Assembly (NCBI GenBank): GCA_942486035.1
Contig: CALNXK010000025.1
Coordinates: 537,501 to 601,500 of the forward strand
Origin: Porites lobata
Lineage: Eukaryota > Cnidaria > Anthozoa > Scleractinia > Poritidae
DNA: 64,000 nt
Reading direction: 5' to 3'
Shown: one piece after another, positions 10,825 to 22,251 of the stretch
Position numbering within the stretch: the first letter of the stretch is position 1
Layout of the letters: each line of letters starts with the position of its first letter
Notes under the pieces: generated by a model
What the model was told of the DNA's origin: nothing
Databases searched by the model: none
What the model saw: the letters and a program-made list of their open reading frames with translations, nothing else
Position numbers and translations under genes: made by a program

Positions 10825-13134
10825 TTAACCAAACGTCCCGACCTGGTCTTCTGCAGCCGCTACTGGCTTAGCGGCTTGGCTTGGCTTAGCTACTGGCTTA
10901 GCGGTTTCCCTCTGCACGTTAGTTGGAGGTAAGGTTATCTCAGTCTGCTCTGGTCTGGCCTCAAATTTCTGTTCTCCTGGTGCCCTGTTGCGATTGAGGT
11001 GTCGTCTGTTTCTGCGATATTTCCTTCCACTTGCTGTCTCAACTACGTAAGATCTAGGAGTGTGATGTTTGTATGACACTACAGCCGGTACCCACTCGTC
11101 TCTGTGTTTCATCGTGACAGTATCTCCAGTTTGAAGTGATTCCAACTCCGTCCACAGTGTCGATCAAAATAATGTTTTTGCGTTTCTTTCACTTTTTGAG
11201 CTTCCCGACTACTTCTTCCTGTCCTTGCGGTCTCAACAATTCTGCAGTGGTAGGTAATGTTGTTTTCAGACGTCGACCCATCATCAGTTGACCTGGGGAC
11301 TTGTTAATTGCGTCAAGTGGCGTGGTTCGATAGCTAAGCAGGGCTTTATTTATGTCGACGGACTTTGACATCAAGTTTTTGGTTGTTTGAACTGCTCTTT
11401 CAATTTGTCCATTTGATTGCGGGTAGTGAGGGCTGGTTGTTGTGTGCGTGAACTCATAGTCCTTTGCAAACTCCGCAAACTCGGCTGCTCCGAACTGAGG
11501 CCCATTGTCGCTTACGACTTCATCGGGTATACCATATCTTGAGAAGTGCTTCTTCAGTGCATTAACTGTCGCCTTACTGCTTTGGTTTTCGAGTTGGTCT
11601 ACTTCCATCCACTTAGAATAATAGTCAACAGTACACAAGTAGTGATGACTGTTCATTTCAAACAAATCTGTGCCTATTTTTGCCCATGGCCTGTTTGGGG
11701 AATCATGTGGTATCATTGGTTCTTTGGCTTGCTGTCTCTGGTGCTGACTGCATGTATAGCACTTGGCTACTTTGTCTTCAATTTGCGTCGACATCCCTGG
11801 CCAGAACAGCACATCTCTCGCTCGCTGTTTGCACCTGACAACCCCAAAGTGCCCCTCGTGTATTTTGTCTAACATTTCTGACTGCAGGGTGTGAGGCACT
11901 ATCACTTTCGGCCCTTTAAACAGCAGTGCATCAATGACTGAAATTTCGTCTTTGTACGCCCAGTACTGTCGGAGGTCTGGGGACAGCTTTGCTTTGCTAT
12001 CTGGCCATCCCTCTAGTACTGTGTCAGTTAGGGACTGCAATACTGGGTCTGCTGCTGTAGCTTGTTGAAGCTCTAGATACTTTTCCTGTGAGATGGGAAG
12101 ATAAGCTGTGAGACACACGTCACTGACTTCTAAGTCCTCCACGAGCGTTTCTTTGGTTTCTGGCAAGTAATGGCGACTAAGGGTATCTGCTAGTTGCATT
12201 TCATTCCCAGGCTTGTATGTAACCTTGAGGTCATACCTTTGTAGGCTCATCATCATCTTCTGCAATCGCGGAGGTGCCTGATGAAGATTCTGTGCTAAGA
12301 TCCTTTCGAGCGGTTTATGGTCAGACTCCACGTGCACTGTTCGTCCATAAACGTACTGATGAAACTTCTGGCAGGCGTAAACTATTGCAAGTAACTCCTT
12401 CTCAATCTGTGCAAACTTCTGCTGCGCAACAGTCAAGGCTCTAGAAGCATATGCAATCGGCTTGTTCTCTTGTAGCAATACTGCACCAAGTCCGTTAGCA
12501 CTAGCGTCAACGTTGAGGGTGACAGGCTTGTTTGGGTTGTAGTAGCCCAGTACCGGAGATTTGGTTACCATCTGCTTGAGTGTTTGAAAACTTTGTTGCT
12601 GTTCTTTGTTCCAACGCCAGACTACTCCTTTCTCCAATAGTCGTCTGAGAGGTGCACTTTCAGCAGCTAGATTAGGCAGAAATTTTCCAAGGTATTGGAT
12701 AAAACCTAGGAATGTTCTGAGTTCTTTAACATTCTGTGGTGGTTGCATCGCTTCGACTGCTCTGACCTTCTCTGGGTCCGGTTTCAAACCCTCACTGGTC
12801 AGGAGATGTCCTACATAGGGGACATGGTCTTTCCTCACTTGGCATTTCTTGCTATTTAACTTGAGACCAACCTCTCTCGCTCTGTTTAGGACTTGTCTCA
12901 ACCTTGCATCGTGCTGGTCAGTACTGCTGCCCCAGATCAGTATGTCATCCACAATTGCTCCTGCAATGGGCTCTGCTCCAGGTATACCCTCCAACATCTC
13001 GGTCATGTATCTCTGGAACACCTCAGGGGCCGATTTGATTCCGAAAGGGAGCCTTTTAAATCGATACCTCCCGAAGGGGGTGTTGAACGTGCACAACTTC
13101 GAGCTTTCCTCGTCTAATTCTATTTGCCAGAATC
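10825..13134 (-). pseudogene. Partial Gypsy pol (reverse transcriptase to integrase tail), unit 1
   Basis: This minus-strand fragment begins inside the reverse transcriptase, at the junction just after the conserved GFWQIELDE region, and runs through the polymerase centre (IVDDILIWG), RNase H (NVDASANGLGAVLL), the HHCC zinc site and the DDE integrase (Asp in GTDLFEMN, Asp in SDNGPQF, Glu in NGQIERAVQ). It ends in a basic tail with a GDTV...YVVE GPY/F-like module. Gag, protease and the start of reverse transcriptase are missing because of the triplication junction. Single-base losses near 11148 and 11201 split the integrase tail from the main frame (11189-13165). It cannot be autonomous. Confidence 0.9.
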
Positions 13135-13596
13135 CTAAGCGAAGGCCAAGCGGGAAGGAATTCATTGTGTTTCAACAACCTGTGCTGCAGACTTAGACGA
13201 ATCAGCGATCGGCACGCAAAGATTCTTACTGTTTTGTTATCTCCATTTTCGTGTTTGTTTTGCTTGTTATCCTCCAGAATCCTTCAGAATAATTTGCTTT
13301 ACTTGTATTTGCAGTATTTGGTTGAAATTCGTCGATACAAGCTTTCATTCTTCGCAAAAACCGCGACAAATAAATTCCGAGTGGCGACGCCTTTTGAAAA
13401 ATCGTTGCGTAAAGCTTAATACTCCCCGGGAGCTGGAAGTAAGCACATATTTGGCTAAATCTATTAACTTTCTGTGGGCCAAATTTGGGGGGAATCGGAA
13501 ATAACGCGTGCCTGAAGACAATGACTTTGCTGTATTGAGGGAGTTGGATGGAGCGTGACAGTGACATGGTGATAATCAGTGTGCCAAATCCACTAA

Positions 13597-13849
13597 GGGA
13601 CGGACCATTAGAAAAATTATGGAGGGAGGGGTGGGGAATTTTCGAGCCGCAGGAATTTTTTTTTCGTTATCAAATTCCTTGTGTGAATTTTTTTTTAGGC
13701 TATAGCATGAATATTTTTTTAGGGTTAATTGGCGTGCATGAATTTTTTTCATTTAATTTTCCCTTGTGCGATTTTTTTTTTTTATTGTACTTGCCCTCCC
13801 CCCACACACACACACAACACACACGATACGTTTCCTAATGGTCCGCCCC
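13597..13849. mobile_element. Harbinger-type MITE, unit 2
   Basis: Same insertion as at 9939-10181, copied by the triplication. It is 10 bp longer because of T-run and CA-repeat length changes. Confidence 0.75.
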
Positions 13850-14190
13850 TAATTTAGCATGCGATTTTGCAATTTTTAATTCTGCACCTGAAGCTCAAAA
13901 GTTACCTTAACAGCCGCATTAAAAGAAGTTGAGGAATATTACCAGGTGTCGTGAATATTTTATTGAGAAACCTAACTTAGTTATTGCAACAGTTAACTGA
14001 CGCAGTAAAGGGTGTTATCCTTCACTGTCTTCCTTCAGCTTGGCTTAGTGTTAATTGCATGGGAGAAAACAAGACAGGTTTATACTCACCTAATAATTTA
14101 TCTTTTCTTTGGTGATGAAAACTACAGACAACAAGAAGCATTTAGACATTTAATAATATTAATTTAAAGGTTTTAAAATAATGAATCAGG

Positions 14191-14288
14191 TGTAATGTAC
14201 GACCAAACCACACCATGTTGAGTGTAACAACTGATTTAATTAGTTACCCGTCATGCCTAGTACAGGCATGGCATTAACATACATCACA
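14191..14288 (-). repeat. Gypsy LTR copy (triplication unit 2)
   Basis: A 98-bp LTR, essentially the same as the unit 1 copy and in the same context, with a purine-tract complement at 14289-14301. Confidence 0.85.
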
Positions 14289-14492
14289 TCTCTCTTTCTC
14301 CAACAAAAACCGAACTAATAATAAACAATGGAAAATAACACACACAAAAAAAAAAAAAAAAATAACAAAATCAGTTCGAAATCAGTTCAAAAACTCGTAA
14401 GTTCAAATTCACAAGTTCGCATTCAGCATTCAACGTTCCATTCAATTGCTCCATTCCTTCAAGTGTAACAGTCCTTTAGGTATGATGGGGTC

Positions 14493-16802
14493 TTAACCAA
14501 ACGTCCCGACCTGGTCTTCTGCAGCCGCTACTGGCTTAGCGGCTTGGCTTGGCTTAGCTACTGGCTTAGCGGTTTCCCTCTGCACGTTAGTTGGAGGTAA
14601 GGTTATCTCAGTCTGCTCTGGTCTGGCCTCAAATTTCTGTTCTCCTGGTGCCCTGTTGCGATTGAGGTGTCGTCTGTTTCTGCGATATTTCCTTCCACTT
14701 GCTGTCTCAACTACGTAAGATCTAGGAGTGTGATGTTTGTATGACACTACAGCCGGTACCCACTCGTCTCTGTGTTTCATCGTGACAGTATCTCCAGTTT
14801 GAAGTGATTCCAACTCCCGTCCACAGTGTCGATCAAAATAATGTTTTTGCGTTTCTTTCACTTTTTTGAGCTTCCCGACTACTTCTTCCTGTCCTTGCGG
14901 TCTCAACAATTCTGCAGTGGTAGGTAATGTTGTTTTCAGACGTCGACCCATCATCAGTTGACCTGGGGACTTGTTAATTGCGTCAAGTGGCGTGGTTCGA
15001 TAGCTAAGCAGGGCTTTATTTATGTCGACGGACTTTGACATCAAGTTTTTGGTTGTTTGAACTGCTCTTTCAATTTGTCCATTTGATTGCGGGTAGTGAG
15101 GGCTGGTTGTTGTGTGCGTGAACTCATAGTCCTTTGCAAACTCCGCAAACTCGGCTGCTCCGAACTGAGGCCCATTGTCGCTTACGACTTCATCGGGTAT
15201 ACCATATCTTGAGAAGTGCTTCTTCAGTGCATTAACTGTCGCCTTACTGCTTTGGTTTTCGAGTTGGTCTACTTCCATCCACTTAGAATAATAGTCAACA
15301 GTACACAAGTAGTGATGACTGTTCATTTCAAACAAATCTGTGCCTATTTTTGCCCATGGCCTGTTTGGGGAATCATGTGGTATCATTGGTTCTTTGGCTT
15401 GCTGTCTCTGGTGCTGACTGCATGTATAGCACTTGGCTACTTTGTCTTCAATTTGCGTCGACATCCCTGGCCAGAACAGCACATCTCTCGCTCGCTGTTT
15501 GCACCTGACAACCCCAAAGTGCCCCTCGTGTATTTTGTCTAACATTTCTGACTGCAGGGTGTGAGGCACTATCACTTTCGGCCCTTTAAACAGCAGTGCA
15601 TCAATGACTGAAATTTCGTCTTTGTACGCCCAGTACTGTCGGAGGTCTGGGGACAGCTTTGTTTTGCTATCTGGCCATCCCTCTAGTACTGTGTCAGTTA
15701 GGGACTGCAATACTGGGTCTGCTGCTGTAGCTTGTTGAAGCTCTAGATACTTTTCCTGTGAGATGGGAAGATAAGCTGTGAGACACACGTCACTGACTTC
15801 TAAGTCCTCCACGAGCGTTTCTTTGGTTTCTGGCAAGTAATGGCGACTAAGGGTATCTGCTAGTTGCATTTCATTCCCAGGCTTGTATGTAACCTTGAGG
15901 TCATACCTTTGTAGGCTCATCATCATCTTCTGCAATCGCGGAGGTGCCTGATGAAGATTCTGTGCTAAGATCCTTTCGAGCGGTTTATGGTCAGACTCAC
16001 GTGCACTGTTCGTCCATAAACGTACTGATGAAACTTCTGGCAGGCGTAAACTATTGCAAGTAACTCCTTCTCAATCTGTGCAAACTTCTGCTGCGCAACA
16101 GTCAAGGCTCTAGAAGCATATGCAATCGGCTTGTTCTCTTGTAGCAATACTGCACCAAGTCCGTTAGCACTAGCGTCAACGTTGAGGGTGACAGGCTTGT
16201 TTGGGTTGTAGTAGCCCAGTACCGGAGATTTGGTTACCATCTGCTTGAGTGTTTGAAAACTTTGTTGCTGTTCTTTGTTCCAACGCCAGACTACTCCTTT
16301 CTCCAATAGTCGTCTGAGAGGTGCACTTTCAGCAGCTAGATTAGGCAGAAATTTTCCAAGGTATTGGATAAAACCTAGGAATGTTCTGAGTTCTTTAACA
16401 TTCTGTGGTGGTTGCATCGCTTCGACTGCTCTGACCTTCTCTGGGTCCGGTTTCAAACCCTCACTGGTCAGGAGATGTCCTACATAGGGGACATGGTCTT
16501 TCCTCACTTGGCATTTCTTGCTATTTAACTTGAGACCAACCTCTCTCGCTCTGTTTAGGACTTGTCTCAACCTTGCATCGTGCTGGTCAGTACTGCTGCC
16601 CCAGATCAGTATGTCATCCACAATTGCTCCTGCAATGGGCTCTGCTCAGGTATACCCTCCAACATCTCGGTCATGTATCTCTGGAACACCTCAGGGGCCG
16701 ATTTGATTCCGAAAGGGAGCCTTTTAAATCGATACCTCCCGAAGGGGGTGTTGAACGTGCACAACTTCGAGCTTTCCTCGTCTAATTCTATTTGCCAGAA
16801 TC
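14493..16802 (-). pseudogene. Partial Gypsy pol, unit 2
   Basis: Same content and truncation point as unit 1. Here the integrase and its C-terminal tail are one open frame (14493-15935), unlike units 1 and 3. Frame breaks instead fall between reverse transcriptase and RNase H: one C is lost near 15998 and another near 16646, each relative to the sister units. The pattern of different single-base losses in each unit fits either random decay or residual sequencing error. Confidence 0.9.
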
Positions 16803-17264
16803 CTAAGCGAAGGCCAAGCGGGAAGGAATTCATTGTGTTTCAACAACCTGTGCTGCAGACTTAGACGAATCAGCGATCGGCACGCAAAGATTCTTACTGT
16901 TTTGTTATCTCCATTTTCGTGTTTGTTTTGCTTGTTATCCTCCAGAATCCTTCAGAATAATTTGCTTTACTTGTATTTGCAGTATTTGGTTGAAATTCGT
17001 CGATACAAGCTTTCATTCTTCGCAAAAACCGCGACAAATAAATTCCGAGTGGCGACGCCTTTTGAAAAATCGTTGCGTAAAGCTTAATACTCCCCGGGAG
17101 CTGGAAGTAAGCACATATTTGGCTAAATCTATTAACTTTCTGTGGGCCAAATTTGGGGGGAATCGGAAATAACGCGTGCCTGAAGACAATGACTTTGCTG
17201 TATTGAGGGAGTTGGATGGAGCGTGACAGTGACATGGTGATAATCAGTGTGCCAAATCCACTAA

Positions 17265-17508
17265 GGGACGGACCATTAGAAAAATTATGGAGGGAGGGGT
17301 GGGGAATTTTCGAGCCGCAGGAATTTTTTTTTCGTTATCAAATTCCTTGTGTGAATTTTTTTTAGGCTATAGCATGAATATTTTTAGGGTTAATTGGCGT
17401 GCATGAATTTTTTTTTCATTTAATTTTCCCTTGTGCGAATTTTTTTTTATTGTACTTGCCCTCCCCCACACACACACACACACGATACGTTTCCTAATGG
17501 TCCGCCCC
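17265..17508. mobile_element. Harbinger-type MITE, unit 3
   Basis: Same insertion as at 9939-10181, copied by the triplication, with its own T-run and CA-repeat lengths. Confidence 0.75.
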
Positions 17509-17849
17509 TAATTTAGCATGCGATTTTGCAATTTTTAATTCTGCACCTGAAGCTCAAAAGTTACCTTAACAGCCGCATTGAAAGGAGTTGAGGAATATTA
17601 TCAGGTGTCGTGAATATTTTATTGAGAAACCTAACTTAGTTATTGCAACAGTTAACTGACGCAGTAAAGGGTGTTATCCTTCACTGTCTTCCTTCAGCTT
17701 GGCTTAGTGTTAATTGCATGGGAGAAAACAAGACAGGTTTATACTCACCTAATAATTTATCTTTTCTTTGGTGATGAAAACTACAGACAACAAGAAGCAT
17801 TTAGACATTTAATAATATTAATTTAAAGGTTTTAAAATAATGAATCAGG

Positions 17850-17947
17850 TGTAATGTACGACCAAACCACACCATGTTGAGTGTAACAACTGATTTAATT
17901 AGTTACCCGTCATGCCTAGTACAGGCATGGCATTAACATACATCACA
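17850..17947 (-). repeat. 3' LTR of full-length Gypsy element
   Basis: 98 bp with TG...CA ends on the minus strand, next to the polypurine tract. It matches the 5' LTR at 22154-22251. Confidence 0.9.
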
Positions 17948-17960
17948 TCTCTCTTTCTCC
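17948..17960 (-). promoter_or_regulatory. Polypurine tract of Gypsy element
   Basis: On the minus strand ggagaaagagaga lies directly before the 3' LTR, the expected site for plus-strand priming during reverse transcription. Confidence 0.8.
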
Positions 17961-18151
17961 AACAAAAACCGAACTAATAATAAACAATGGAAAATAACAC
18001 ACACACAAAAAAAAAATAAATAACAAAATCAGTTCGAAATCAGTTCAAAAACTCGTAAGTTCAAATTCACAAGTTCGCATTCAGCATTCAACGTTCCATT
18101 CAATTGCTCCATTCCTTCAAGTGTAACAGTCCTTTTAGGTATGATGGGGTC

Positions 18152-21100
18152 TTAACCAAACGTCCCGACCTGGTCTTCTGCAGCCGCTACTGGCTTAGCG
18201 GCTTGGCTTGGCTTAGCTACTGGCTTAGCGGTTTCCCTCTGCACGTTAGTTGGAGGTAAGGTTATCTCAGTCTGCTCTGGTCTGGCCTCAAATTTCTGTT
18301 CTCCTGGTGCCCTGTTGCGATTGAGGTGTCGTCTGTTTCTGCGATATTTCCTTCCACTTGCTGTCTCAACTACGTAAGATCTAGGAGTGTGATGTTTGTA
18401 TGACACTACAGCCGGTACCCCTCGTCTCTGTGTTTCATCGTGACAGTATCTCCAGTTTGAAGTGATTCCAACTCCCGTCCACAGTGTCGATCAAAATAAT
18501 GTTTTGCGTTTCTTTCACTTTTTGAGCTTCCCGACTACTTCTTCCTGTCCTTGCGGTCTCAACAATTCTGCAGTGGTAGGTAATGTTGTTTTCAGACGTC
18601 GACCCATCATCAGTTGACCTGGGGACTTGTTAATTGCGTCAAGTGGCGTGGTTCGATAGCTAAGCAGGGCTTTATTTATGTCGACGGACTTTGACATCAA
18701 GTTTTTGGTTGTTTGAACTGCTCTTTCAATTTGTCCATTTGATTGCGGGTAGTGAGGGCTGGTTGTTGTGTGCGTGAACTCATAGTCCTTTGCAAACTCC
18801 GCAAACTCGGCTGCTCGAACTGAGGCCCATTGTCGCTTACGACTTCATCGGGTATACCATATCTTGAGAAGTGCTTCTTCAGTGCATTAACTGTCGCCTT
18901 ACTGCTTTGGTTTTCGAGTTGGTCTACTTCCATCCACTTAGAATAATAGTCAACAGTACACAAGTAGTGATGACTGTTCATTTCAAACAAATCTGTGCCT
19001 ATTTTTGCCCATGGCCTGTTTGGGGAATCATGTGGTATCATTGGTTCTTTGGCTTGCTGTCTCTGGTGCTGACTGCATGTATAGCACTTGGCTACTTTGT
19101 CTTCAATTTGCGTCGACATCCCTGGCCAGAACAGCACATCTCTCGCTCGCTGTTTGCACCTGACAACCCCAAAGTGCCCCTCGTGTATTTTGTCTAACAT
19201 TTCTGACTGCAGGGTGTGAGGCACTATCACTTTCGGCCCTTTAAACAGCAGTGCATCAATGACTGAAATTTCGTCTTTGTACGCCCAGTACTGTCGGAGG
19301 TCTGGGGACAGCTTTGCTTTGCTATCTGGCCATCCCTCTAGTACTGTGTCAGTTAGGGACTGCAATACTGGGTCTGCTGCTGTAGCTTGTTGAAGCTCTA
19401 GATACTTTTCCTGTGAGATGGGAAGATAAGCTGTGAGACACACGTCACTGACTTCTAAGTCCTCCACGAGCGTTTCTTTGGTTTCTGGCAAGTAATGGCG
19501 ACTAAGGGTATCTGCTAGTTGCATTTCATTCCCAGGCTTGTATGTAACCTTGAGGTCATACCTTTGTAGGCTCATCATCATCTTCTGCAATCGCGGAGGT
19601 GCCTGATGAAGATTCTGTGCTAAGATCCTTTCGAGCGGTTTATGGTCAGACTCCACGTGCACTGTTCGTCCATAAACGTACTGATGAAACTTCTGGCAGG
19701 CGTAAACTATTGCAAGTAACTCCTTCTCAATCTGTGCAAACTTCTGCTGCGCAACAGTCAAGGCTCTAGAAGCATATGCAATCGGCTTGTTCTCTTGTAG
19801 CAATACTGCACCAAGTCCGTTAGCACTAGCGTCAACGTTGAGGGTGACAGGCTTGTTTGGGTTGTAGTAGCCCAGTACCGGAGATTTGGTTACCATCTGC
19901 TTGAGTGTTTGAAAACTTTGTTGCTGTTCTTTGTTCCAACGCCAGACTACTCCTTTCTCCAATAGTCGTCTGAGAGGTGCACTTTCAGCAGCTAGATTAG
20001 GCAGAAATTTTCCAAGGTATTGGATAAAACCTAGGAATGTTCTGAGTTCTTTAACATTCTGTGGTGGTTGCATCGCTTCGACTGCTCTGACCTTCTCTGG
20101 GTCCGGTTTCAAACCCTCACTGGTCAGGAGATGTCCTACATAGGGGACATGGTCTTTCCTCACTTGGCATTTCTTGCTATTTAACTTGAGACCAACCTCT
20201 CTCGCTCTGTTTAGGACTTGTCTCAACCTTGCATCGTGCTGGTCAGTACTGCTGCCCCAGATCAGTATGTCATCCACAATTGCTCCTGCAATGGGCTCTG
20301 CTCCAGGTATACCCTCCAACATCTCGGTCATGTATCTCTGGAACACCTCAGGGGCCGATTTGATTCCGAAAGGGAGCCTTTTAAATCGATACCTCCCGAA
20401 GGGGGTGTTGAACGTGCACAACTTCGAGCTTTCCTCGTCTAATTCTATTTGTCAGAATCCTGATGTTGCATCCAACACAGAGAATACTTTGGCATCTGGC
20501 ATGTCTGCAACTATCTCTTCAATCGTCTTCATAGGGAAGTGTTCTCGTTTAACAGCTAGGTTTAAATCTCTAGGATCTAAACAGATGCGAATCTTATTCG
20601 GCTTGACCACAGTAACCATACTGCTAACCCATGCTGTTGGTTCGATTTGCCTCTCTATCACTCCTGCTTTCACCATTCTTTCAAGCTCATCTTTGATTCT
20701 GCCCTTCAGTGCAACCGGTACCTTTCTTGGTGGATGTACCACTGGGATGACTGTTGGGTCAATTCTGATGGTATGTTTACCTGGTAAACATCCAAGCCCG
20801 TGGAAGAGATCTGGATATTCTAGTAGAATATCTGGACGTGCATCAGTAATAACCGACGAGTCTATGACAGAGTTCACCCGCTGGACTAAATTGAGATCCT
20901 TGCATGCTTGTGCACTTAAGACGGACAGCACATCACCTTCTGCAATGTAAAACTTCATGGGGTACGTTTTGTCCTTGTGTTCGCATAAGAGTGTTGTGCA
21001 ACCATGAATAGGTATCTGGTGACCAGAGTATGACCTTAACTTGGCTGCTGTAGGTTGAATTGTTGTCTCCCCTCCTAGAGTCTTTAACGTCGTTAAAGAC

Positions 21101-22068
21101 ATAACATTGCATTTCGCTCCAGTGTCTAACTGAACAATAACTTTCTTGTTGTTGACGGTCAGCTCTTCGCGCCATTCACTGAGGCTAACTGCATTTACTG
21201 CGTCTATACAACCCACATAAAACATGTCATCTTCACTTTCGCTGCTGGTTTCTTTTGTCCGAGCTTCATCGCCACTTCCGCATTTTTCCACATATCGGAC
21301 AGTTCTTCTCTTCTCTCTTGACTTGCAGACTTTGGCAAAATGATTTAACTTGGCACAAATCAGACATTTCTTTCCCTTAGCCGGACATTCTGCTTTACTG
21401 CTGTGTATGTAGCCACACATTCCACACTCCTGTTCAACTCCCGGTCTGCCAAGTTTCCTCTTGTCCAATTTCTCACTCTGCCTTCGAGCTTGATTCACTT
21501 TAACAGCGTGAATCTTGCTGTCTTCGTCCTCCATGGTTTTGAGTTGCGTTTGAGACATTTCCAGTGTGAGTGCAATTTCAACCGCTTTCTCTAACGACAA
21601 TTCAGATCCTTCTTGTATCAACTTTTCTCGCACTTTCTTGGAGTTGCAACCAATGACAATTCTATCCCTGACCATTTCGTCTGGATCTGCATATCCACAA
21701 TCTTTCACTAGCAGCTTGAGGTCGATAAGAAACTGTTCGAATGGCTCATTATCGCCCTGAACTTTCTTGTGAAACTTGTATCTAGCAAATACCTTATTCG
21801 ATTTCGGCTTCACATGGGCTTCGAACCTCTCGTAGTAGCTGTTAAGCTTTTTCTCCTCTCCATCTCCAAACGTCCAGGTCTGATATATGTCTCTTCCCTT
21901 TTCTCCTACCCAAATCATGAGATAATTGCATTTCTGTTCCTCCGATTTTGACTTTAACGGTCCGCCAAACATAAATTCAAGATGGCGTCGAAACGACTTC
22001 CACGCAGTCGGTAAATCCTTGCTGTTCCAGTCCATTTTTGGTGTATTTGCCGATGACATTTCCTCCAT
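18152..22068 (-). pseudogene. Gypsy gag-pol polyprotein, interrupted
   Basis: The start at 22068 is the first ATG of the long gag frame, 86 bp inside the LTR edge. Gag has a Retrotrans_gag-like capsid region and a cysteine cluster with a CCHC knuckle (CLICAKLNHFAKVC, near 21325-21370). Protease follows with DTGA (near 21130). Reverse transcriptase begins before 20455, where a TGG codon conserved in triplication units 1 and 2 is TGA. The frame continues through IVDDILIWG, RNase H and the HHCC and DDE integrase, then breaks at a lost C near 18817, with further breaks near 18534 and 18419. Gag and pol share one frame apart from these lesions, so a single polyprotein was probably ancestral. Present coding capacity is lost unless the lesions are assembly errors. 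Confidence 0.9.
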
Positions 22069-22140
22069 TTCTTCTTAAACGTGATACGGAACTCTTTTTC
22101 ACGATGGATGGCTACTCTAACGGGTCATTCAACTCGATTT

Positions 22141-22153
22141 ACTCCTGGTACCA
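22141..22153 (-). promoter_or_regulatory. Primer-binding site of Gypsy element
   Basis: On the minus strand tggtaccaggagt abuts the 5' LTR. The initial TGG matches a tRNA CCA end, as expected for a minus-strand primer site. I cannot name the tRNA with certainty. Confidence 0.7.
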
Positions 22154-22251
22154 TGTAATGTACGACCAAACCACACCATGTTGAGTGTAACAACTGATTT
22201 AATTAGTTACCCGTCATGCCTAGTACAGGCATGGCATTAACATACATCACA
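22154..22251 (-). repeat. 5' LTR of full-length Gypsy element
   Basis: 98 bp, matching the 3' LTR, with the primer-binding site on its inner side and tcagg on its outer side. Confidence 0.9.

Larger units (their letters stand above)
9477..20460. repeat. Tandem triplication of Gypsy 3' half plus flank (3 x 3.66 kb)
   Basis: Three head-to-tail units occupy 9477-13134 (3658 bp), 13135-16802 (3668 bp) and 16803-20460 (3658 bp). Each contains a flank segment, a Harbinger-type MITE, duplicated locus sequence, the Gypsy 3' LTR, and pol back to the reverse transcriptase. Only the third unit continues into the rest of pol and gag. The two internal junctions join pol (aatcct) to flank (ctaagcgaagg) across a shared 'ct', which suggests microhomology-mediated or replication-template-switch duplication. 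Units differ mainly by single-base indels and homopolymer length. Confidence 0.9.
17850..22251 (-). mobile_element. Full-length Ty3/Gypsy LTR retrotransposon, 4.4 kb
   Basis: Two 98-bp LTRs (17850-17947 and 22154-22251) bound the element. A 5-bp target duplication, tcagg, is at 17845-17849 and 22252-22256. On the minus strand the order is LTR, primer-binding site, gag with zinc knuckle, protease, reverse transcriptase, RNase H, integrase, polypurine tract, LTR. I see no chromodomain and no envelope gene. The empty target site is preserved in the paralogous segment at 52068-52072, which proves a clean insertion after the segmental duplication. LTRs of 98 bp are very short for Gypsy. Confidence 0.92.

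Noticed and set aside
11546..11872. A 108-codon plus-strand frame, repeated at 15216-15542 and 18871-19197
   Set aside because: It is the antisense of Gypsy integrase. Its conservation follows from the triplication, and it has no domain of its own.
12354..12366. CTGATGAAAC, resembling hammerhead core boxes (also in the other two units)
   Set aside because: CTGATGA and GAAAC overlap with no room for stem II. It is ordinary pol sequence.
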